A DNA stretch of 64,000 nucleotides from Gammaproteobacteria bacterium (lineage in GTDB: Bacteria; Pseudomonadota; Gammaproteobacteria; SZUA-229): positions 1 to 64,000 of the forward strand of contig JAPHRO010000052.1 of the NCBI GenBank assembly GCA_026195895.1, in the 5' to 3' direction. This document shows, piece by piece, positions 20,447 through 30,422 of the stretch (positions are counted from its first letter, which is position 1; every line of letters starts with the position of its first letter). The translations under genes and the position numbers were made by a program. The notes under the pieces are model-generated. The model was not told the DNA's origin and searched no databases. It saw nothing but the letters and a program-made list of their open reading frames with translations.

Positions 20447-23400
20447 TCATTGTTCCTCCTTGGCAAGATCCACCTGGGTCCAGCCCCAATCATCAAACAA
20501 CACGTAAACGGCGGGGATAATGACCAGCACCAGCACGGTGGTGGTGAGCAAACCAAATACCACCGAAATCACCAGCGGTTTGATCGAAGCCGACTGGACA
20601 CTGGTTTCTGCCAGTAGTGGCAGCAACCCGGCGATAGTGGTGGTGGAGGTAATAACTATGGCGCGCAGGCGGTCGCGGCTGGCCTGTCCCGCCGCGATGA
20701 CCGCGCTCAGGCCTTTGCTGCGGTGTTCCTTGATGAACTGGATCAGCAGGATGGCGTCATTTACCACGATACCCGCCAGTGACGCAGCGCCAATCAACGA
20801 GGGCATGGAAATATACCAGCCCAGCAGCACATGCCCCCACAGCGCACCGACAAAGGCCAGTGGAATGGCCAGCATGACGATAAAAGGTTCGGCATAGCTG
20901 CGAAACTGGAAAGACAAAATAATATAAATGCCCAGCATACCGATTAGCAGGCCGCGCACTATCGAGCCGCCGGTTTCGGCCGAACGCGCCACCTGGCCCT
21001 CAAAACTGACCGCGATTTCCGGATGGCGCTGCTGGAACCCGGCAAGCCAGTCGGTGCGCATAGCGCTGACAACGGCCTGCGCGCTGGCCTGCCGTGTATC
21101 CACATTGGCCTGCACAGTGACCGTGCGCCTGCCGTCCAGACGAGTGATCATCGCCCAGTCGCGCCGATCCTGTGTTTGGACCACAACATCCAGCAGCACC
21201 TGCTGTCCGTCGGGTAAGGTAATGGTCTGGTCGGCAAGATCGTCCAGGCTGGATCTGTCGCGCTCATCCTGGCGCACCATGATTTCCACATCGCGCCGGC
21301 CGATGCGCTGCGTATCGGCAATATCCCCGAGGAAGGCCGCACGCAGCTGGGACGCCACCATTTCCGCGGTTAATCCCAGCGCGAATGCGCCATCCTTGAG
21401 GGTAAAAGTACGCTGCGGTTTGCCGGGGCGCAGGTCATCGATAATGTTATAGACTGCGTCATACCCCGCCAGATGCTCGGCCACGTCCAGCGCTGCTGCC
21501 TTGAGATCATCCAGCTCCGCCCCCTGCAGGCGCACTTCGACGGGGATGCCAGCGGGCCCAAAACCCGGCTCCTGAATGATCAGGCTCGCCAGCCCCGGAA
21601 TATCGCCAATCTGCTTGCGCCAGGCTGCGGTCAGTTCGTCCAGCGTGATGCTGCGCCGTTCAGCACTCAATAGATCCACCATCACCGTGGCCACATGGGC
21701 ACCGGCCTCCTGGGCGCTGGGATTGTAATTGAAACGCACCTGAATCGCTGTAACCAGCGGGGCGCCATCAGGCTGCTGCGGCGTGAGCTTCTCATCGAGC
21801 TGTCGCATGGCCTCGACAACCTGCTCGGCGACACGTTCCGTGCGCGCCAGCGGCGTACCCTGTGGTAGCAGCAGCCGCGCCTCCAGTGTGTCGCCATCCA
21901 GATCTGGCATCGCTTCCGTGCTGATATGGCCACCGGCAAGAAAGCCCAGGGTGCCGAGCAACACCAGCAGCACCCCGCCCAGCATCGCATGCCGCCACTG
22001 CACAGACTTATCCGCCAGCCAGCCAACGCGTTCACGGAATAAATCGAAACGTCGGTCAAAGGCCTGCCGAAAACGCGACTGCTCAGCAGCCTGCATCGAC
22101 GGTACGCTACCCCTGAGATGATGTGGCAGAACCCAGAATGCCTCGATCAGACTGGCGAACAATGCCGCGATCAGTACCACCGGCAACACTTCCAGTACGG
22201 CGCCCAGTTCGCCGGCCAGAAACGACAGCGGAGCGAACACCCACACCGTGGTGAGAAAAGAGGACATGACACCGGGCAGTACCTGCAGGGTGCCATCCAC
22301 CACGGCTTTCAGCGGGGAGGCACCCTGTTGTGCCTGCACCGCGATGTTGTCAACAATGACCACGGCGTCATCCATGACGATACCGATGGCCATCAACAGC
22401 GCCACCAGCGTGATCATATTTAGCGACAGTCCACTCAGGCTCATGACAAAAAACGCGCCCATAAAGGCCACCGGCAGGCCGAGCACCGCCCACAACGCCA
22501 GCCGTGGCCGGAAAAATATTCCCATCACCACTATCAGCAGGGCCAGCCCCGCCAGGCCGTTGCCCACCAGCATCTCCAGCCGATCGCGCACAATGCTGGT
22601 CATATTCTGCGTCAGCGTCAGTTGTATGCGTCCATCGAGGCCAAGGCGCTCGGCAGCCACCAGTGCTGTCAGTTCATCCAGTACTTCCAGCGCATCGTCG
22701 CGCAAGGTCTTGCTGACCTCCAGCACCAGCGCCCGTTGAGCGTTGAAAAATACCTGCGCCTCGGGTTGTTCTCCCACTTCCCGCAGGCTTGCAATCGCGC
22801 CCAAGGTAAGCTCACCGCCGGCCGCACCCGACACTACGACCAGATCCGCCAGCTGTCTCAGGCTGCGACGCTGGTCAGTAAACCGCAGCAACACATCGCG
22901 ATCCGGGGTCTCCAGTATACCCAGCGGCACATCGATACTCTGTTGCCGCAGCCGCAGCGCCAGGTCTCTGGCCGAGAGTCCATACTGGGCCAGTGCAGCC
23001 CGCGGCACCTCAACCTGCCACTGGCGCTGCGACAGCCCGCGCAGCGTGACCTTGGCCACGCCTGGCAAGGTCATAATGCGCTCTTCCAGCAACAGCGCGT
23101 AGTCTTCGAGCTGGTTCACGGACATGTCACCAGTGACCGCTACCGCGGCCACCAGGTCGCTTCGGTGCAGTTCCCGCACCACAGGCGACTCGGCTCGCGT
23201 CGGTAAGTCGGTAAGGGCGTTGACCTCGGTATCTATATCACTCAAAAAGCGGATGGCGTCGCCACCCGACAGCATCGTCGCTGTAGCACGAGCCAGATTG
23301 TCCTGGGCCACACACACCAGCTCGTCGAGATAGTCTACGCCCTTGATCGCATCGTGCAGGCGGCGGCACACGGCATCTTCCACATCGGCGGCGCTGGCAC

Positions 23401-23551
23401 CGCGATAGATCACCTCGATGCTGACCTCGACGGGACGGTAATCCGGAAAAGTCTCGCGCTTCAGGCCCGGTGCGGTGAACAGGCCGACGGCCAGCAGCAA
23501 GATCAGCAACAGGTTAGCTGCCGTGGGATGGCCGGCAAACCAGCGAATCAC
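20447..23551 (-). CDS. RND efflux transporter permease
   Basis: ~1034 aa; ETFPDYRPVEVSIEVIYRGASAADVEDAV; AIGIVMDDAVVIVDNIAVQ; GIVVNDAILLIQFI. Confidence 0.93.
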   Translation of the reverse strand: MIRWFAGHPTAANLLLILLLAVGLFTAPGLKRETFPDYRPVEVSIEVIYRGASAADVEDAVCRRLHDAIKGVDYLDELVCVAQDNLARATATMLSGGDAIRFLSDIDTEVNALTDLPTRAESPVVRELHRSDLVAAVAVTGDMSVNQLEDYALLLEERIMTLPGVAKVTLRGLSQRQWQVEVPRAALAQYGLSARDLALRLRQQSIDVPLGILETPDRDVLLRFTDQRRSLRQLADLVVVSGAAGGELTLGAIASLREVGEQPEAQVFFNAQRALVLEVSKTLRDDALEVLDELTALVAAERLGLDGRIQLTLTQNMTSIVRDRLEMLVGNGLAGLALLIVVMGIFFRPRLALWAVLGLPVAFMGAFFVMSLSGLSLNMITLVALLMAIGIVMDDAVVIVDNIAVQAQQGASPLKAVVDGTLQVLPGVMSSFLTTVWVFAPLSFLAGELGAVLEVLPVVLIAALFASLIEAFWVLPHHLRGSVPSMQAAEQSRFRQAFDRRFDLFRERVGWLADKSVQWRHAMLGGVLLVLLGTLGFLAGGHISTEAMPDLDGDTLEARLLLPQGTPLARTERVAEQVVEAMRQLDEKLTPQQPDGAPLVTAIQVRFNYNPSAQEAGAHVATVMVDLLSAERRSITLDELTAAWRKQIGDIPGLASLIIQEPGFGPAGIPVEVRLQGAELDDLKAAALDVAEHLAGYDAVYNIIDDLRPGKPQRTFTLKDGAFALGLTAEMVASQLRAAFLGDIADTQRIGRRDVEIMVRQDERDRSSLDDLADQTITLPDGQQVLLDVVVQTQDRRDWAMITRLDGRRTVTVQANVDTRQASAQAVVSAMRTDWLAGFQQRHPEIAVSFEGQVARSAETGGSIVRGLLIGMLGIYIILSFQFRSYAEPFIVMLAIPLAFVGALWGHVLLGWYISMPSLIGAASLAGIVVNDAILLIQFIKEHRSKGLSAVIAAGQASRDRLRAIVITSTTTIAGLLPLLAETSVQSASIKPLVISVVFGLLTTTVLVLVIIPAVYVLFDDWGWTQVDLAKEEQ

Positions 23552-24927
23552 AGCGCCTGACCTTGCGTCAGACCCAGCGCTAACTGCGGCAGGCGTTCCT
23601 CCAGCACCAGGTCCCGGTGCGGAGTGACCGCCATGCCCGCCACTGCAGGCATCGGATCATCGACGATCAACATATCACCGGCCACCAGCCCGGCTGCGAT
23701 CACCGCCAGGTTCTGCTGTTCAAAGGCGACCGTGACCGCGCGCCGCTGCAGACGATTATCAGCGCCCAGCAGGTAGACTTCGCCCTGGTGCACGGCCGCT
23801 GCCGGCACCACCAGTAGGGGTCGCAGACTGTCCGTTGCAAAGCTCACCTGCACATACATATCGCGCTGTAGCGCCGGCCGCTCGGGCGAACGTGCAAGGT
23901 CGTAGGGGTCGTCGACCGTGACCACCACCCGCGCGCTACGCGTTTGTGGATCGAGGCCGCTGGCTATCCTGCTGACCCGTGCCGACCAGCGCACTTCCGG
24001 GAAGCCGGCCAGTGTCACCTCGCTGCGAATGGCCGAAAAATCCAGCCGCTGGGCGAGATCCAGCGCCGTCTTTTGCGGTGAAACAGGTATCGATACAGCC
24101 GCCATCAGGCGTCGCAACATAGGCAGGGGCACCTGCGCCTCGATTTCAGCCTGTTCAATGCTGTCGGCCAGAAACAGCTGCTGACCGGCGCTGACGTACT
24201 GGTGTTCTTCCACCGCCACATTCCTGACCCGCAGGTCATAGGGTGCAATGAAACGGGTATCTTCCAGGTCCTCGCGCGCCTGTTCCAGTTGAGTAGTGGC
24301 GCGTTGTGTTTGCCCCTCCAGATACTGCTGTTTCGAGGGCAGCAGGGCTAACTGATTATCCAGCGACTGCACCAGCTGGCGCTGCGCCAGTGTTGCGCGG
24401 CGCTGCTCATCAAGCCGGGATCGTGACACCGCATCGGTATCGGCCAGTCGTTCAATGCGGCTGAGCTCACGTTGGGACAACTGCAGCCGCTCATTTTCAA
24501 GCTGCAACAACTGTCGGGTATTCTGCGTTTCCATTGCCAGCTGCTCCCGCTCGGCTGTCAACGATGCGAGTTCGGCAGCGGCAGCGGCGATCGCCAGCTG
24601 GTAACGACTCGGATCCAGTGACAACAGTAGCGTGCCCGCCGGCAGTAGCGTACCGCTGTTCAGCTGCGGGTGGCGCTGCGCCACGCGTCCGGCCACGTTG
24701 GCTACTGCCTGCCAGGATTGTGCCGGGCGAGTAATACCGAAGCCCTTTGCGGTCAACACAAATGGCATGGATTGTACTTCAATGACTCTTAGATCCAGGG
24801 GGGCGGAACCCACCTCACTGCGTGCCGGTCCCTCGCGGTTATAAATTAACAGCGCAAGCAGGACAAGCCCAGCCAGTAAACCAGCGAGAGCGAGACCTTT
24901 TCGATTACCAAACTGCCATAAGGCCAT
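23548..24927 (-). CDS. RND efflux periplasmic adaptor subunit
   Basis: MFP architecture; ARPAQSWQAVANVAGRVAQRHPQL; 4-nt overlap with the permease; start chosen at MALWQFGNRKG. Confidence 0.88.
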   Translation of the reverse strand: MALWQFGNRKGLALAGLLAGLVLLALLIYNREGPARSEVGSAPLDLRVIEVQSMPFVLTAKGFGITRPAQSWQAVANVAGRVAQRHPQLNSGTLLPAGTLLLSLDPSRYQLAIAAAAAELASLTAEREQLAMETQNTRQLLQLENERLQLSQRELSRIERLADTDAVSRSRLDEQRRATLAQRQLVQSLDNQLALLPSKQQYLEGQTQRATTQLEQAREDLEDTRFIAPYDLRVRNVAVEEHQYVSAGQQLFLADSIEQAEIEAQVPLPMLRRLMAAVSIPVSPQKTALDLAQRLDFSAIRSEVTLAGFPEVRWSARVSRIASGLDPQTRSARVVVTVDDPYDLARSPERPALQRDMYVQVSFATDSLRPLLVVPAAAVHQGEVYLLGADNRLQRRAVTVAFEQQNLAVIAAGLVAGDMLIVDDPMPAVAGMAVTPHRDLVLEERLPQLALGLTQGQAL

Positions 24928-25176
24928 CACGCACCTCCCACGGCCAGAACTAAATATGCGCGGTCTGCCCATCGTTGCGACTGGATCGAGACCAGGTGGA
25001 TTCCAGTACACGGCACCTGTTGCCGGACTTCCAGCTTAAGCTTTTTGATATACGTATTCCAGGTTTTACGTTTTGCTACCATTGCGACACGCCTCTGAGT
25101 GACTAAAGTCGCTGATTAAAAGTGTTCGTTAAACTGGGGGATGTTCATTTTCGATCCAGACTATATCAATGATATA

Positions 25177-25201
25177 AAGGGGATGATTCACTCATCCCCT
25201 T
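25177..25201 (-). terminator. Hairpin terminator candidate downstream of the cytochrome b gene
   Basis: AAGGGGATGA-TTCAC-TCATCCCCTT; lies just past the 3' end of the minus-strand cytochrome gene. Confidence 0.55.
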
Positions 25202-25228
25202 CCTGACAGCCAGTTTTCAATCGTGCAG

Positions 25229-25966
25229 TTACTCGGGCATATCTACCGGGGGTTTAGTTAACGCTTTGTCACCAGTGATCATGGCGGAAATGAACCCGGA
25301 GCGTTCCCTGAGTTCCGCAATCACCACGCCTGCCACATGCAGCACCACGGCACCGAGCAGCACAAAGAAAACCTGTACGTGCAGTGAGATAAAGGGCTTG
25401 CGGAAAGCGCGCATTTCATCCCACGCAAGTGCATCGACCATCGACTTGTTGCCAGCGACAAGGCTTGCCGGATCGACCCCGGCCGGTGCTACCCACTGTG
25501 CGATCCAGTTACCCAGCGGCGGGTAATAGAGGTCGGTGCCAGCAAGTACCAGCCCGGTGATCGCCTGCGTGATCAGCAGCAGGAACAATAGCAGTACCAT
25601 CAGCCGACCCAGTGGATTGTGCCCCAGATATTGACGAGGTTCACCGCCGCGCAGGCTACGCAGGTAGGCACCAAGCTCGGTCAGATAGTTGCGACTGAAC
25701 GGCAGAATGGCGCGCCAGCGCGCAAAGTAGCTGCCGCTGAACCCCTGCACAATACGCCAGCCCAGATTTAGCGCAAAGATGTAACCGGACCAGACATGCA
25801 GTTCCTTCAGCAGAATCTTGGCATCGCCTGCGATACCCAGGGTCTTGCCATTGTAGATCACCAGACCGGTACCTAGCAGCGCCAGCACCGACAGTACATT
25901 GATCCAGTGGAACCAGCGTACACTGCGGTCCCACACCCGATACACTTCCAGCTCGACATGTTGCAT
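25229..25966 (-). CDS. Cytochrome b561/Ni-Fe hydrogenase-type cytochrome b
   Basis: WDRSVRWFHWINVLSVLALLGTGL; HVWSGYIFALNLGWRI; SLHVQVFFVLLGAVVLHV (heme-ligand histidines). Confidence 0.88.
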   Translation of the reverse strand: MQHVELEVYRVWDRSVRWFHWINVLSVLALLGTGLVIYNGKTLGIAGDAKILLKELHVWSGYIFALNLGWRIVQGFSGSYFARWRAILPFSRNYLTELGAYLRSLRGGEPRQYLGHNPLGRLMVLLLFLLLITQAITGLVLAGTDLYYPPLGNWIAQWVAPAGVDPASLVAGNKSMVDALAWDEMRAFRKPFISLHVQVFFVLLGAVVLHVAGVVIAELRERSGFISAMITGDKALTKPPVDMPE

Positions 25967-26015
25967 AATTTTCTCCTGTCTATCTTAAATGAATGAGCGC
26001 ATTGCATCGCGCTAC

Positions 26016-27335
26016 TTAACGTATCTCGAACGCTTCCTGGTGAAAACGCAGCCTGCCTGGCCATAGCTGGTGCAGACCGTTGTACAGGGCCCTGGCAAGG
26101 CCGACCGGTCCGCAGAACCATATTTCAGCCGACTTCGTGTCATCCTGCCCGGCTACCAGGGCCTCGGCGGTGAGCGCGCCGCTCGCCATGTCGTGCAGAT
26201 GCAAGCGGACTTCCGGTAATGCATCGACCAGCTGTTGCAGCCGTGGCACGAACGGGTCAACTTCGCGGTCGCGGATGCAGTAGTGAAGATCTGCCGAGAT
26301 GGCATCTGCTTGTCCGTCCTGCAGCGACTCCAGCCAGGCGAGGAATGGCGTAATGCCGATACCACCGGCAATCCAGATCTGCCGCGCACGCCGGTTGGCA
26401 CGGCTGAACTCGAATCGGCCGTAGGGCCCCTCGACCTGAACCGGACTACCTGTGGTTATCTGCCGAGGCAGTCTACGGGTGTAATCGCCGAGCGCCTTGA
26501 TTGCAAAGGTAACGGTGTTGTCGCCATGATCAGCACTGGCAATGGTGAAGGGGTGGTGTCCCTCGCTATCATCGAAAGTGACAAAAGCAAACTGACCGGG
26601 GCGATGGCCGCGCCACTGTTTATCCAGACGGCAACTGACTTCAATGATATCGGGTGTTGGCCTGTGCACCGAAACCACGCTGCCGCTCACCTGTCGCCCA
26701 CGCCCGATGCGTCCCGTCAGCGACAGCACGCTGGCCACACTCCCGGCTGCGAACAATATCGCCATCAGCAAGCCGATGGGCTGGCTCCAGTAACCCGCCG
26801 GTGCAAGCACTATCGAATGAAACACGAGCAGCAGATAGAGCACCGGCATCGCCCGATGCAGCGGCCGCCACAGGCGGTAGGAAAAGCGCTTCCACAGGGT
26901 CAGTGCCAGCAGCGCCATGAGCGCGTACAGGGCCCACTCACCCAGGGCCTCGCCAAGGTCACGAAACGGTTCGGCGAAGGCTGAAAGTTCATCCGCCTTG
27001 GTGCGGCTGCCGTTCCCTGCCAGTGCCTTGAACAGGTCATCCGACATCTCCAGCAGCCAGTGCAATACGGCAAACCCGACCGCCAGAATACCGCTCCATT
27101 TGTGCAGTCTGTAGATACGGTCCATGCCGCCAATCGGTCGTTCCAGCCAGGCGGGGCGGGTGGCCAGCACCATCGCCAGCGACATCAGGGAGATCGCCAG
27201 CAGGCCACTAAGGAAAAGACTCTCCAGGTAAATAGCCCAGGCTAGCGAACCGGCGGAGACGTGTTCAGGCGAGAGCACTTCCCAGCCCCAGGCGAGGGCT
27301 ACCATGACAATAAAACCGGTGAGTATAGTTTTCAT
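26016..27335 (-). CDS. Ferric reductase-like transmembrane protein with FAD/NAD(P)H-binding reductase domain
   Basis: HKWSGILAVGFAVLHW TM region; HHPFTIAS, GPYGRFEF, IWIAGGIGITPFLAWL. Confidence 0.9.
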   Translation of the reverse strand: MKTILTGFIVMVALAWGWEVLSPEHVSAGSLAWAIYLESLFLSGLLAISLMSLAMVLATRPAWLERPIGGMDRIYRLHKWSGILAVGFAVLHWLLEMSDDLFKALAGNGSRTKADELSAFAEPFRDLGEALGEWALYALMALLALTLWKRFSYRLWRPLHRAMPVLYLLLVFHSIVLAPAGYWSQPIGLLMAILFAAGSVASVLSLTGRIGRGRQVSGSVVSVHRPTPDIIEVSCRLDKQWRGHRPGQFAFVTFDDSEGHHPFTIASADHGDNTVTFAIKALGDYTRRLPRQITTGSPVQVEGPYGRFEFSRANRRARQIWIAGGIGITPFLAWLESLQDGQADAISADLHYCIRDREVDPFVPRLQQLVDALPEVRLHLHDMASGALTAEALVAGQDDTKSAEIWFCGPVGLARALYNGLHQLWPGRLRFHQEAFEIR

Positions 27336-27458
27336 AATATGTCTCTCAGTTATCGAGGATGCGTGCTTCGGCAACGACTATAGCCAGCTGACCCTGCCGC
27401 CCCTTCAGGAGGCGGGCAGGGGTATTGCTTGCCGCTGTTCACCATAGCGCCTGTCCGA

Positions 27459-27758
27459 CTAGTCATCCTTTACCCGAGATTTGAGTATCTCGCCGGTCAC
27501 CGCATCAACATAAAGTTCGACCCTGTCTCCGTTGGCGTTTCTGGCTTCAACTTCATAACCCCTGTCTTCGCGTTCGATTTCATTGATGTCGCCGTAACCG
27601 GCGGCGATGACCCTGTTATAGATCGCAGGAATCTTCAGCCAGGTTTCAGTCTGCATGCTTGCCCTGATAGCGCTATCTGTGGAAGATACCGCGTAGGCGG
27701 CACCGCCAAAGCTGGCGACGGACAGGGCAATGGCTAAAATAGTGTGTGAGGTTTTCAT
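27459..27758 (-). CDS. PepSY domain-containing secreted protein
   Basis: Signal peptide MKTSHTILAIALSVASFGGAAYA; C-terminal RVELYVDAVTGEILKSRVKDD. Confidence 0.82.
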   Translation of the reverse strand: MKTSHTILAIALSVASFGGAAYAVSSTDSAIRASMQTETWLKIPAIYNRVIAAGYGDINEIEREDRGYEVEARNANGDRVELYVDAVTGEILKSRVKDD

Positions 27759-27851
27759 AATGTGTATCTCCAGTTGAGTTATAAGGATGGTCAAAGCAAC
27801 CACCGTGAACACAGTTTGCAACAACCCGGCTGAACTAATCCTGAAGGCGTT

Positions 27852-27893
27852 GTTCATCTACCGTTCAGAAACGAGGGGGTATACTGTGGTTCA
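27852..27893 (+). promoter_or_regulatory. Candidate OmpR/PhoB-type response-regulator site between divergent PepSY genes
   Basis: GTTCA at 27852 and 27863 (11-bp period), third copy at 27889; inverse copies TGAAC at 27806 and 27831. Confidence 0.4.
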
Positions 27894-27962
27894 CATACCG
27901 CTGCGCCGGAAGCATTTGCCCAGTGATAAACCCCATGGATAAATTTATTGGAGACAACCGTT

Positions 27963-28313
27963 ATGAGAGCAAACCTTCGAGCGCTCCTGCTGCTGACTGC
28001 AGCACTCCTGTCACTGGCGTTGTCGCCACCCTTACTGGCTGATGACAGCGATCATGATCGCGCCCGACAGGCGCTGGAGGCGGGCGAGATACTGCCGCTG
28101 CGCACTATCCTCAGGCAACTGGAGCGTGATTATCCGGGCCAGATCGTCGAGGTGGAGCTGGAGCACGATGACGACATGTGGGTCTATGAGATTGAGCTGC
28201 TACGCAGCGGGGGATCCCTGATCAAGATGAAAGTCGACGCCAGCGACGGTACCCTGATCGGCATCAAGGGACGCGATATCGCACCTGGTCCGCTGCCGAA
28301 AGCGAAACCCTGA
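27963..28313 (+). CDS. PepSY domain-containing secreted protein
   Basis: Signal peptide; QLERDYPGQIVEVELEHDDDMWVYEIELL..KMKVDASDGTLIGIKGRD. Confidence 0.85.
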   Translation: MRANLRALLLLTAALLSLALSPPLLADDSDHDRARQALEAGEILPLRTILRQLERDYPGQIVEVELEHDDDMWVYEIELLRSGGSLIKMKVDASDGTLIGIKGRDIAPGPLPKAKP

Positions 28314-28975
28314 TGCGGGTTCTGCTTGTTGAAGATGACCCCATCCTCGCCGGCCAGCTGGCAGAGGAGTTTTCGCTTGCCGGCTACGTGGTCGAGTCGG
28401 CACACAATGGTGTCGACGGCCATCACCTGGGCGCGGTCGAAGCTTTTGATGCCGTGGTGCTCGATCTTGGCCTGCCGCAGATGGATGGCATCAGCGTGCT
28501 GAAAAAGTGGCGCGCTGCCGGCCGCAGCATGCCGGTGCTGATCCTCACCGCACGCGATGCCTGGCACGAAAAAGTCGACGGTATCGATGCCGGCGCGGAC
28601 GATTACCTGGCCAAACCGTTTCACATGGAAGAGTTGCTGGCACGGGTACGCGCATTGATTCGCCGCGCAGCGGGTCATGCCAGCGCCGAAATTAGCTGTG
28701 GCCCGGTGGTGCTGGACACGCGCAGTGGCAGGGTAAGCCTGGACGGCCGCTCACTGACCCTGACCAGCCACGAACTGCGCGTGCTTAGCTACCTGATGCA
28801 CCACAAGGGTGAGGTTGTCTCCCGTACCGATCTTATTGATCATATCTACGCTCAGGAATTCGACCGCGACTCCAATACCATCGAAGTTTTTATCGGCCGC
28901 CTGCGTAAGAAGCTGCCGCCCGAACTGATCAAGACAGCCCGCGGACTGGGCTATCGGCTGGTGTGTCCCGAATGA
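28313..28975 (+). CDS. OmpR/PhoP-family response regulator
   Basis: MRVLLVEDDPILAGQL; VVLDLGLPQMDG; winged-helix LTSHELRVLSYLMHH..VEVFIGRLRKKL. Confidence 0.96.
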   Translation: MRVLLVEDDPILAGQLAEEFSLAGYVVESAHNGVDGHHLGAVEAFDAVVLDLGLPQMDGISVLKKWRAAGRSMPVLILTARDAWHEKVDGIDAGADDYLAKPFHMEELLARVRALIRRAAGHASAEISCGPVVLDTRSGRVSLDGRSLTLTSHELRVLSYLMHHKGEVVSRTDLIDHIYAQEFDRDSNTIEVFIGRLRKKLPPELIKTARGLGYRLVCPE

Positions 28976-30357
28976 ATTTTTTTTCTCTTGCAGGGCGCTC
29001 CTTGCGAGTCCGCCTGCTGGCGGGGACGCTGGTCTGGGTGGTGGCAACTATCATCGTTGCAAGCTGGAGCCTGTCCGGTCTGTTCCAACAGCATGTGACG
29101 GAGCAGTTCAGGGCCGGACTGGATCTTCATCTCGAACAGCTCACCACCAACCTTGCCATTGACCCAGCTGGGGCAGTCGCACTGACGACGCCGTTGAGTG
29201 ACCCGAGGCTGAGCCGTCCCTATGCCGGGCTGTACTGGCAAATCGATCGGCTGGCCAGTGCGCAGGCGACAGCAGCACGCGGTATGCTGCGTTCGCGCTC
29301 ACTGTGGGACAGTGAGCTTGAAGTCCCGGCAGACACGCCCGCCGATGGCAAAATTCACCAGCACCAGGTGGCGGGCCCTGACGGCTCACTCGTGGTGATG
29401 GTCGAGCGAGTGGTGTATCCAGCCGAACAACCGCAGCAGCCGTTGCGACTGATCGTGGCGGCAGATGCGAGCCTGGTCACCGAACCGGTTGAACGATTCA
29501 ACGGCCTGCTGATCCGGTCGCTGGGTATACTGGCGTTCGGGCTAATTGTCGCGATAATAGCGCAGGTACTAATCGGCCTGCATCCACTCGGCCAACTGCG
29601 CAGGGCGCTAACCTACGTCAGGGAAGGGCGCTCACAACGCATTGACGGCGACTTTCCGCTGGAGATCCAGCCACTGGTCGATGACTTCAATGGGGTGCTG
29701 ACGCACAACGCTCGTATTGTCAGCCACGCCAGAACCCAGGCTGGAAATCTGGCGCACGCACTCAAGACCCCGTTAACGATCCTCGGTAACGCCGCTGCAC
29801 GTCCCGATTCTCAGTTGCCGCAACTGGTGACCGAGCAGGTTGCCATGGCGCGCCGCCAGATCGACTACCACCTGGCACGGGCACGCGCGGCGGCGGCGGC
29901 CAGCGTCCCCGGCGTGCGCAGTGATGTTATGCCTCTACTGGAGTCACTGGTTCGCGTGATGGAGCGTTTGTACCACGACAAAAAGGTGACCGCCACCATT
30001 GGCAATGGCGCCACGGCGACGGCGATATTTCGCGGCGAAAAACAGGATCTGCAGGAGATGCTGGGTAACCTGCTGGACAATGCCTGGAAGTGGGCGGCGA
30101 GCCGCGTCGATATTTCATTCCAGTCCGATGACGACCGGCTCACCCTGTTGATTGACGACGATGGTCCGGGGCTTGCGCCGGAGCAGCGCCAGACCGTACT
30201 GGCTCGAGGCGTGAGGGTGGATGAGCAGGTTCCCGGCACAGGTCTGGGGCTGGCCATCGTAAGCGATCTGGCACAGCTTTACGACGGTTCGGTCACACTC
30301 GAGGTATCACCGCTGGGCGGATTGCGAGTACGGCTCGAATTACCGGCTGCGCCATGA
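28972..30357 (+). CDS. Sensor histidine kinase (PhoQ/QseC-like)
   Basis: H-box NLAHALKTPLTIL; N-box LLDNAWKWA; G-box DDDGPGL and GTGLGLAIV; ATGA overlap with the regulator. Confidence 0.95.
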   Translation: MNFFSLAGRSLRVRLLAGTLVWVVATIIVASWSLSGLFQQHVTEQFRAGLDLHLEQLTTNLAIDPAGAVALTTPLSDPRLSRPYAGLYWQIDRLASAQATAARGMLRSRSLWDSELEVPADTPADGKIHQHQVAGPDGSLVVMVERVVYPAEQPQQPLRLIVAADASLVTEPVERFNGLLIRSLGILAFGLIVAIIAQVLIGLHPLGQLRRALTYVREGRSQRIDGDFPLEIQPLVDDFNGVLTHNARIVSHARTQAGNLAHALKTPLTILGNAAARPDSQLPQLVTEQVAMARRQIDYHLARARAAAAASVPGVRSDVMPLLESLVRVMERLYHDKKVTATIGNGATATAIFRGEKQDLQEMLGNLLDNAWKWAASRVDISFQSDDDRLTLLIDDDGPGLAPEQRQTVLARGVRVDEQVPGTGLGLAIVSDLAQLYDGSVTLEVSPLGGLRVRLELPAAP

Positions 30358-30422
30358 TCGCGAACCGGCTGGAGACGATTACGCGGTTTTATCAAGAGTC
30401 ATTCTCGGGTTAAATAAATACC

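Noticed and set aside
22248-23206. Several 100-190 aa plus-strand ORFs across the RND permease
   Set aside because: Antisense to a clear RND permease frame in GC-rich sequence; no recognisable domains
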